Shown piece after piece: positions 56,291 through 64,000 of a stretch of DNA of 64,000 nt (the first letter of the stretch is position 1; each line of letters opens with the position of its first letter). Source of the DNA: Alentia gelatinosa (lineage: Eukaryota; Annelida; Polychaeta; Phyllodocida; Polynoidae); the NCBI GenBank assembly GCA_950022655.1, contig OX465590.1:39922218-39986217 (forward strand). Direction: 5' to 3'. A program made the position numbers and the translations under genes. A model generated the notes under the pieces. The model made no database searches. It was not told where the DNA came from and saw only the letters and a program-made list of their open reading frames with translations.

Positions 56291-56667
56291 CAATATTGTA
56301 GGGTCTCCTGTTGAAATGTCGGTAGCTAATCGGAAGCATCGCAGAGTATTCTGCCGGGAAAATTGCTATCACGTGTGAGATACTAATTAGAAAATCATGG
56401 AATTTTTTTATAAGATAGAGGATGCATATCACCGTACGCCCTGCAAATTTAGTTATTTTCGATAAGGGTAAAGTGTCTGAAATCAATACTTTTTAGTTTG
56501 ACTTGGAACAGGGCTTTTTAGTGCTTGAAAAAAAAATACAATTGTTGTTCCATGTATACTGGTAGATATTATCGATGTACTATTTCCTGAATTATAATGT
56601 ATCGTATATCTAAAAATGAAAATTCGCTAGCTCTAAATTTCTATTATTCATTTATTTTCTTACCCGC
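56291..56667. repeat. R3 copy and unassigned sequence
   Basis: 56430-56520 matches 50164-50240. The rest is AT-rich. Confidence 0.4.
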
Positions 56668-56896
56668 CGTTTACACTTGACGATTATAGGCAGCAATTCT
56701 TGGATTTTGCACCACATGACGCCCTTTAGCTGGCAATCGCCAGGAATAGGTACTTTTAAAAAGTGTAAACGCTTGAGGAAATTCTTTGGTTGCGAACTAT
56801 TGCGGCCGATATTACGTAATCGAGCACCACCTGACGACTATTGGCTAGACGATCTGCAGTCGTCACGTTTTAGTCGTCTAGTTTTAATGCCGGGAT
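56668..56896. mobile_element. F11 MITE
   Basis: Ends GCCGTTTACACTTGACGA and, loosely, TCGTCTAGTTTTAATGCCGG. The interior has CGATCTGCAGTCGTCACGTT. Related pieces: 7376-7420, 45899-46050, 46735-46855. Confidence 0.6.
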
Positions 56897-58400
56897 AAAC
56901 ATACATTCACAATTATATCACCCATAAAGACAAAAGCTTATACCAAATAAGGTCCACTATACACTAATATGGTTTAATTGTATCATTTTCCGATCTGTTC
57001 GAAGAATACCTCAGGGCATCTTTGCGTCTCTCAGGGCACATGACACCTTTCCTGACAAATGGGGTAATGATATTAGTTCATTTATGAAATATTGTCAGTA
57101 AAAGGTGGACAATAAAAACAATATAGACTGGTTTAAGATAAAAGCGGTTGTATGCTCCTCGGAGTTGCCTCTGCGTAATATCCATCCATGCGAGCAGATT
57201 ATTTCTCAACTCCTCGGAGAATACAACCACTTGTATCTGAAAGCAGTCACTATTGTACCGTCTTTTACCTACCACCCAGTGTCCAACCCCATCTTCAATC
57301 CAAATCATCGGACTATAACATTGGCGAATCACCAATGTGTGTCGTTATGTTTCGTGTGATTGGTCTGGCGCTATAGTTTCATATACATGTTCACTGAATT
57401 CATCTTTTGTGGGTCTAAATGTAAATGGATATTGAATCCCTCATGGCGCTCGTGAATAGTGTGCAGTGAAGCCTGGCAAATAAATGCATAATGCGTCTTT
57501 CTATATAAATATCATTTTTTTATCAGAACTTTCATTTCATTGATGTATTCATTGTTGACATTAAACACATCTTCTGCACATATGTTCAATCTACAGAGGG
57601 TATAAGTATAAAGCAGTTATTCTTTGAAACGTTTACAAAATTGCTTGAAATTTCAGATAACAGCAATGAAATCAGGGCGGATATCAGATCTGTTTTTCAT
57701 ATCAGGTACTCTTAGACTAGAGTATATAACACTCAAACCAACAATTGACGTGCATGTTTGCTTCTCTATATTCATTTCGTACACCTCCCCTCTTCCTGGT
57801 GATTTATTGGCGTATATAGAATTCTGTTGAGAGAAAAAGGCTCCATATCAAGTAATAAATTGATACTTATCTAATACGCGATATGGAGACAAAAAAGAGT
57901 CACAATTCCAAGATAGTAGAAATAATAATAGCTTGACAGCAGTACGACTTTCTGTTGATGATATTGTCAGGTTCTATGGTTATATGGTCTATGTTGTATT
58001 TATCATCCACCTTTTCCTAACAAATGGCATGTCGATATCAATTCCTTTTAGTCATGCACTATTTTTCCGCACGCACTATTTTTCCGTATGCGCTCCCGGA
58101 GCATACAGCATATCCATATGCGCCGGGTATGGTGATACATACTCCCTATGTGTTTTCTATATATACTTTGTATTAGGTGGATATATCTGTATGCTCCGGG
58201 TATGGTGATACACACTCCCTATGTGTTTTCTATGTACACTTTGTATAAGTTGGATATATCTGTATGCTCCGGGTATGGTGATACACACTCCCCATGTGTT
58301 TTTTATGGACACCTTGTATTAAGTGAATATATCTGTATGTTCCAGGTATGGTAATGCATACTCCCTATATTTTTCTATTGACGCTTTGTATTAGGTTTAT
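56897..58400. mobile_element. DH-8 element, inverted, with amplified H1 arm
   Basis: H2 (57115-57260): GACTGGTTTAAGATAAAAGC against CCACTTGTATCTGAAAGCAG; GGTGGACAATAAA is the adjoining H1 arm. 58100-58400 is about four units of 70-odd bp (TATGCTCCGGGTATGGTGAT), the inverted equivalent of 35658-36020. 57300-57985 between them is unassigned. Confidence 0.65.
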
Positions 58401-58747
58401 AATAAATGCATAATGCGTCTTCCTATATGACCTCCATTGAAGCTGATCTGCACGAACGATGGACCTAATCGTAAGGAATACTCCCTAAAAGATCATTTCT
58501 TGTAATCTGATTTAAAATGAATTCAATACGATTTTTTAAGATTCCTGTAGAGAGATCAAAATATGCAGTTCGCTGGTTCCTGGAGTGGTCGTTGTCGATT
58601 ATTTCCGCACGCAGGGAACAGCCTCTGGTTTACATCTCAGACTGGAAGTGTACCACGTGACAACTGGTAGCAGTACGCTACCCTCCCCCCCCCCCCCCCC
58701 ACACACACACACCATACAGTCACCCACCACCGTCACCGCTTCCCCAT
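58401..58747. other. Unassigned; C run
   Basis: 58681-58700 is nearly all C followed by CA repeats. No gene. Confidence 0.35.
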
Positions 58748-58920
58748 AAGGCCCATTTCCATTGGTCGACGAAAATGGTGTATTTACATTGGCCCTCACC
58801 AACGTACAGTCAGGGGCCCCCGACGGACCTTTAGCAATGCTGATGTAAAATGGAAATAGGCTATTAGGAGAACACAGAAAATCTACTCGCTTTTCGTCAG
58901 CCAATTGAAACGGAACTATT
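58748..58920. mobile_element. F7 MITE
   Basis: GGCCCATTTCCATTGGTCGA to CGTCAGCCAATTGAAAC, with CGTACAGTCAGG and CTATTAGGAGAACACAGAAA. Confidence 0.7.
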
Positions 58921-59273
58921 TAGTGTTAGTGTTGACGACAAGGGCACCGATTATAAAGAAAACTGGAGAACTCGACCCAGAAAGAACAGGGTTCTCAAGT
59001 TTCCGGCGGTCTAATATGTGTTATATACTGATACGTAGGGGAGGCAGAGGCGATGATAGATCTGAAATTTATTTTCCAATATCTTAATTTGATCCAAAGT
59101 TACTGACTTACAAAATGCATGTTCTGTGAATGTACTCACACACTCAAAAAATAACACAGATTTATTTATTTTTGGTAGGATGTCCGTCAGAGGTGTCCGC
59201 TTACACGGGGTTTTAGCCCTTTACATACCGATATAACTGTCCGCTTACGTGAGGTGAGCCCTTCTGTGAAGTA
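58921..59273. other. Unassigned
   Basis: No gene or repeat partner is recognised. Confidence 0.3.
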
Positions 59274-59556
59274 AGGCCCGGCGTCCACCTACTCCGATAT
59301 AACTCCGATATGGTCTACGATGCACCTCCCGATAAAAGATCAAAATCGCCTCAGAAGGTCACCTAATATCGGGGCAGTTGACCCCGTCTCTGCGATTAGA
59401 CACCGATAAAAGCCCCATACAACGCGTGGTGGATTGGCATGTCTAGACATATGTCTACGATTTTGCACCTTCCTGATATGTCTCCGATATTGACATTTGT
59501 ATCGGCACCATATCGCTAGGTCTAAATTTCTATAGTAGTAGGTGGACGCCGGGCCT
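59274..59556. mobile_element. F5 MITE, copy 6
   Basis: 283 bp, TA on both sides (59272-59273, 59557-59558), ends AGGCCCGGCGTCCACC and GGTGGACGCCGGGCCT. Confidence 0.85.
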
Positions 59557-59787
59557 TACCGTTTATGCGTGGTTAAACCAAACATCTAATAGAGGGAAAA
59601 TTTTCATTCCGAGCAAAAGTGTCCACTTATGCGGGGTGACCGCTTACGCAGGGTGACCCTGGAGGGTTCTACTGTACATAACACTCTAAACATATCACAT
59701 TCGTAAAGTCTTGGGTATCCGACTAGATCTGTGAATTTATATTTCTCATTTTGTCGTAGCCAATGTAACACGACACAGTCAATCTAA

Positions 59788-59990
59788 AGTCCTGTTTCTA
59801 TTGGCCGACGAAAATGGTGTAGATTTTTTGTATTCTCCTAATAGCCTCTTTCCATTGGTCATCACCAATATACAGTCAGGAACCACCGACGGACCTTTAC
59901 CACTGCTGACACAAAATGTAAATAGGTTATTAGGAGAACACAGAAAATCTTCACTGTTTTTGTCGGCCAATGGAAAATGGCCTTTAAACC
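59788..59990. mobile_element. F7 MITE
   Basis: Compact complete copy: CCTGTTTCTATTGGCCGACG to GTCGGCCAATGGAAAATGGC, with CTCCTAATAGCC / GGTTATTAGGAG inner arms and ACAGTCAGGAACCACCGACG. Confidence 0.75.
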
Positions 59991-60366
59991 TTAATATATC
60001 CCCGGCTACGTGGCGCCCTTGTGTTTCTTCTCTTCCTCATATTCCCCAGTCACGTGGTATAACGTAATTTGTCACGTGTCGCCAGCTGCCGACGCCCGAT
60101 TGATTTTTGTCTCCACTCCGGGGAAGTGTTGCTGGGTTAAGGGAGCTTCCATTGTGGTAGGATGGCTCCTGTGTCCATACGGTGATGTTTATCCGGGAAT
60201 ACTGCCGCTGGACAGTCATCTGGTGCGAGGGGAGATTAGGCCTTATCCGGAGACACCCCTAAATGCCCGCGGGGTGCGGCCCCGGGACGTATACAGCCGG
60301 CCCCCGTCTGTCCGACCTCAGCCGGGGAACAAGATCCCGGACCGACGTGTCAGGGTCAGGATCTAT
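59991..60366. other. GC-rich single-copy patch, possible exon
   Basis: Plus strand: a strong acceptor-like tract TTCTTCTCTTCCTCATATTC then CCCCAG ends at 60049. An open frame then runs to the next repeat, with GC-rich codons and no known domain. Minus strand: an alternative open frame (ATG at 60219) follows CTCCCCTCGCACCAG. Neither has a clear donor or partner exon, so strand and reality are uncertain. Confidence 0.2.
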
Positions 60367-60735
60367 TATCCTACCCCTAATAAAAAACGCCATAGGTTTA
60401 ACATTGACTCAGTGTATTTGACATAGCGTTGGATAAAGTGTTATTTATGCACCAAGGTGAATAAAAAAACGGACCAATCAGGGACGAGATAACGAAAGTA
60501 GATCCGGCAGCATTGATAACTACTAACATGGATAATTACAAATATTCTCTGTATATCGGTGAGATGGGGTAGGATAAATACGAAACCGAACTCGAGTTAG
60601 CCTTGTCAATGTTTATACCACTCTGGTCAGGTCTGCTACTCACTAAACTCGGCTAACGCCTCGTGTAGTAATACACGACCTGCCCATCGTGGCATAAACA
60701 TTGACAAGGCTAACTCTCGTTTGGTTTCTATTAAT
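60367..60735 (+). mobile_element. DH-6 double-hairpin element, copy 2
   Basis: H1 arms TTATCCTACCCC and GGGGTAGGATAA. H2: AACTCGAGTTAGCCTTGTCA against TGACAAGGCTAACTCTCGTT; apex CTCGGCTAACGCCTCG. Confidence 0.8.
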
Positions 60736-61170
60736 TATCATATACCTATGTGCGAATGTCTATGAAGTACTGCTCGCTGCTAGGGGTGCAGTAATAATAA
60801 TGTTCGGGCGCATTACGCCTGTAGTAAATATTCGGGCGCACTGTGACCATTGGGTCAAATGGTACATTTAATAAGTACATAAAAGGCGGGGTTTTTTTTA
60901 TATTTAGGTATGTAATAATAAGAAAACGTAGTGACTGAGCCAGAAGGGATGCCATTCTCGGCCTTTTTATACCATAAATACGTCACTCCGCCTGCGGCGT
61001 CGGGACGTATTTATGGTATAAAAAGACCTCGAACGGCCATCCCTTCAGGCTCAGTAACCACGTTTTCTCTTATTACTATATACCTGTTGGTGAACGTCTA
61101 TGAAATACTACCCGCTGTTAGGGGTGCAGTAATAATAATGTTCATGCCCGCTGTTAGTGTGACTTAATGA
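60736..61170. mobile_element. DH-12 element with order H1-H2-H1
   Basis: H1 (60736-60920: CTGCTAGGGGTGCAGTAATA) is followed by a long H2 with arms of about 70 bp (60917-60984 and 61004-61074) and a 19-nt GC-rich loop. A second H1 with the same GGGGTGCAGTAATAATAATG block then follows. Confidence 0.75.
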
Positions 61171-61430
61171 GTCATTAAATTGGTTTAAAAACGAGTCCTA
61201 CAAGCGATCGCCTAAATATCGAGGTATCGCACTATGGAATCACTTAACATTCGAGCAACAAAAGGCAGATGACAAAAAATCATTTAAGGGCATGCTGAGT
61301 CAGAAATAGTAGCAAAAGTTGATCTAGATGTGAACAAACAATCTGTATATCATATCAACATATATCACCCATTCACACATAGATCGAAACCCACCATCCT
61401 TTGTACTTCACTCTTACAGAGCTTGTATTC
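61171..61430. other. Unassigned
   Basis: No feature recognised. Confidence 0.3.
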
Positions 61431-61776
61431 CATTTGACTATATACCCATGCCGTATATACTGTAAATACGCACCGCTTCGGAATATGACGTAAAAATACT
61501 GTACGGACAGCTGGTCCGTACACTAAAATACGGACCACCTTGCCATACACGTTTATAAAAACAAATTGGTTGTTAAGCCAAATGAAATTGTTTTTTTTTT
61601 AAATTTTGGGTATATAGTAAATATATAACGTCCAACCATGCTTGTTCAAGTCACAGAACTCGATGATAATTTACCGTTTGTACGGAACTCGGCATAAATG
61701 CCTCGGTCCGTACAAACCGTAAATTAACATCTCGTTCTGTGAATTGTACAGCATGGTCAGGACGTTCTATATAAGT
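61431..61776 (-). mobile_element. DH-11 double-hairpin element, inverted
   Basis: H1 from GACTATATACCCATGCC to TTGGGTATATAGTAAAT; H2 TTTACCGTTTGTACGGAACT against CGGTCCGTACAAACCGTAAA; apex CGGCATAAATGCC. Confidence 0.8.
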
Positions 61777-61889
61777 ATTTCACTTATACCTTACATCCGT
61801 ATTGTTTCTACGAGTGCTAATACTAGTGCTCCAAATGGAAGAACTGTTGATGTAACAGAATGTGGAATAAAGACATTATTTAAAAAAAC

Positions 61890-62060
61890 GAAATTGTTTT
61901 TTTTGTCGATTTAAGGCATAAAATAATAAGCAAACGTCCTGACTGTGGACGAAACGGTTCCTCTTCATGGTCAGTCGTCGATTTCATACTGCCTTCCGCT
62001 ATGGCGTCAATCGACGACTGACCTCAAACAGGAACCGTTTCGGCCACAGTAAGAATGTTT
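61890..62060. mobile_element. DH-13 H2 hairpin
   Basis: AACGTCCTGACTGTGGACGA and GAAACGGTTCC pair with GGAACCGTTTCGGCCACAG; inner arms GTCAGTCGTCGATTT / AATCGACGACTGAC are nearly perfect. Confidence 0.7.
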
Positions 62061-62069
62061 CCAATATTA

Positions 62070-62365
62070 TCTCACCCTTGGTATTTTTGTCCCATAAACT
62101 TAACATTGAGAACTCATTCTCCATGACCCTATGAGTATTGTAGTCCATTCTCCATAGTTTATATCCTGTGTGTCGTCCATTCTTTTAGTGTTTACAGGGG
62201 TGAGATAGATATAGAAAGGGACTCATTTTGGTCAAAGAAGTAGTTCTCCAACTCGTTTGAATGCTACGTGATATTCACTTGGCTGTTGCCTTGTTCATAT
62301 CACTGTTCATCAAACTCGTGGAGAACGACGACTTTGACAAGAACTAGTTGGTTTCTTCTTCATTT
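62070..62365 (+). mobile_element. DH-2 double-hairpin element, copy 4
   Basis: H1: TTATCTCACCCTTGG to GGGGTGAGATAGAT; H2: GGGACTCATTTTGGTCAAAG against ACTTTGACAAGAACTAGTTG; apex CTTGGCTGTTGCC. Confidence 0.75.
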
Positions 62366-62431
62366 TACCTCACGGGTACCCTGCCTTTAACTTCTGCTTC
62401 GTATATACATAGACAATGATCGATGAATAAC

Positions 62432-63611
62432 CGTGGCATACAGTTATACCATATTAGGTTTATGGAGATTTATATGAGGGGTAAGATGATAACTGTGGCA
62501 TACAGTCACACTATGTTAAGTCTATGGAGATTTGTATGAGAGGTAGGAAAATAACTGGCATACAGTCACACCATGTTAAGTCTATGGAGATTTGTATGAG
62601 GGGTTAGATAATAACTGTGGCATACAGTCACACCATGCTAAATCTATTAAGATTTATATGAGAGGTAGGAGAATAACTGTGGCATACAGTTACACCATGT
62701 TAAGTCTATGGAGAATTATATGAGGGGTAGGTTGCTACCGTGGCATACAGTTACACCATGTTAAGTCTATGGAGATTCATATAAGGGGTGGGGTACTAAC
62801 TGTGGCATAGTAGTTGCACCATGTTAAGTCTATGGAGATTTATATGAGGGGTAGGGTACTATCTGTAGCATAGTAGTTACACCATGTTAACTCTATGGAG
62901 ATTTATATGAGGGGTAGGGTACTATCTGTGGCATAGTAGTTACACTATGTTAAGTCTATGGAGATTTATATGAGGGGTGGGGTACTATCTGTAGCATAGT
63001 AGTTACACCATGTTAAGTCTATGGAGATTTATATGAGGGGTAGGGTACTATCTGTGGCATAGTAGTTACACCATGTTAAGTCTATGGAGATTTATATGAG
63101 GGGTAGGGTACCAACTGTGGCATAGTAGTTACACCATGTTGAGTCCATGGAGATTTATATAAGAGGTAGGGTACTAACAGTGGCATAGTAGTTACACCAT
63201 GTTAAGTCTATGGAGATTTATATGAGGGGTAGGGTACTAACGGTGGCATAGTAGTTACACCATGTTAAGTCTATGGAGATTTATATGAGGGGTAGGGTAC
63301 TAACTGTGGCATAGTAGTTACACCATGTTGAGTCCATGGAGATTTATATGAGGGGTAGGGTACTAACAGTGGCATAGTAGTTACACCATGTTAAGTCTAT
63401 GGAGATTCATATAAGGGGTAGGGTACTAACCATGGCATAGTAGTTACACCATGTTAAGTCTATGGAGATTTATATGAGGGGTAGGGTACTAACGGTGGCA
63501 TAGTAGTTACACCATGTTAAGTCTATGGAGATTTATATGAGGGGTAGGGTACTATCTGTAGCATAGTAGTTACACCATGTTAAGTCTATGGAGATTTATA
63601 TGAGAGGTAGG
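62432..63611. repeat. 63-bp minisatellite, about 19 units, derived from a DH-4 arm
   Basis: Unit GTGGCATAGTAGTTACACC then ATGTTAAGTCTATGGAGATT, then TATATGAGGGGTAGGG. The first units are about 62 bp (CATACAGT), later ones 63 bp (CATAGTAGT). The unit matches the DH-4 H1 arm at 47690-47735. Direct copies of a DH-9-like CAATSATCGATGAATA motif lie on both sides (about 62414 and 63748). Confidence 0.95.
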
Positions 63612-64000
63612 TAATCCACCTGTCTGACCTCACCCGAGAAACATGAGCCAAGACTGACATGTTGACCGGGCCGCCTTTAAGGATGCCGCATCTATTCCCT
63701 CCCTCCTGGGCGCACTGCCTTGAACCGCCTCGTAAACGTATAGACAACAATCGATGAATATTCGGTCGGGCGACCTTTAACCATGAGGGGATGATAGGCA
63801 GTAATACACAAGTAAACGCGAGTGTTTGATGTTGGCAATCTCGAGTGGATTACGGAGCCGACGGTCTGAAAGTTACTAATAATAAATTCTATTCCTCAGC
63901 CTGACCCCTGCTCCATGGCATGGATATGGATATATTCATTTGAATCGCTACGTAATTCACGTGGCTTCGCCTTGTGAATCACCACCCCATTCAAACTCGA
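63612..64000. repeat. DH-9 relic and DH-1 H2 fragment at the window edge
   Basis: 63735-63880 is a decayed DH-9 H2 (CAACAATCGATGAATA; GAGTGGATTACGGAGCCGAC). 63938-64000 is a DH-1 H2 with GGCTTCGCC at 63963-63971, cut by the window end. Confidence 0.5.

Noticed and set aside
58148..58354. 68-codon frame with repeated aromatic residues
   Set aside because: It is translation of the DH-8 minisatellite; the unit length is not a multiple of three.
62432..63611. CRISPR-like array
   Set aside because: Units are contiguous near-identical 63-mers without unique spacers, in a eukaryotic repeat context, and no cas genes are present.

Overview
This looks like a gene-poor, AT-leaning stretch of a metazoan nuclear genome. 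The evidence is long (TA)n microsatellites, tRNA-derived SINE-like pieces, A-tailed retroposed segments, and very dense short inverted-repeat DNA elements. No bacterial operon, rRNA, CRISPR array, intact transposase, reverse transcriptase or complete gene is visible. A marine invertebrate is plausible from the repeat style, but the species cannot be read from the sequence.

The dominant content is palindromic, non-autonomous elements. Comparing copies within the window, I separate about thirteen families, labelled DH-1 to DH-13 here, that differ in sequence but mostly share one architecture. Hairpin H1 has short arms of about 12-15 bp (types TTTATCYYACCCC, TTTATTATCCA or TTTACTATATACCC) around a loop of roughly 130-200 bp. 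A second, long-stem hairpin H2 lies directly against it. In several families the apex of H2 carries GGCTTCGCC or a close variant. Two minisatellites (62432-63611; 35658-36020 with an inverted counterpart at 58100-58400) are tandem amplifications of H1 arms.

Other families have recognisable target-site duplications (TSDs): CACTG-ended elements with 3-bp TSDs (8534-9688, 37598-38481); a GGRCCTGTTTCAC family whose sites are proved by empty paralogues in the window (14764-15088, 27697-28129); TTAA-flanked piggyBac-like MITEs (28938-29309, 39713-40045); six TA-flanked copies of an AGGCCCGGCGTCCACC family; and an element with a perfect 9-bp TSD (55753-56149). Many are nested in one another.

The only substantial coding signal is a 150-codon, C-terminally open reading frame on the minus strand. 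It has a CxxC...CxxC zinc-ribbon-like start and a coiled-coil-like middle, and it occurs twice in a near-perfect head-to-tail duplication (30845-31826 and 31827-32810). It is probably part of a repetitive element. Three single-copy patches (8087-8162, about 47120-47225, about 60050-60360) have weak exon or promoter character and are low confidence.

Region by region: 1-9.7 kb DH-9, DH-1, DH-11, SINE-like pairs, an interleaved foldback and a CACTA-like element; 9.7-20 kb SINE, R1 copies with nested MITEs, a segmental duplicate and a hAT-like element; 20-30 kb TA- and TTAA-type MITEs, DH-2, DH-3 and a 1.3-kb composite inverted repeat; 30-33 kb the tandem duplication; 33-47 kb more DH families, a second CACTA-like copy and nested elements; 47-56 kb a promoter-like patch, the second segmental duplicate and a TTAACCC minisatellite; 56-64 kb DH-8, MITEs, a run of adjacent DH elements and the 63-bp satellite.
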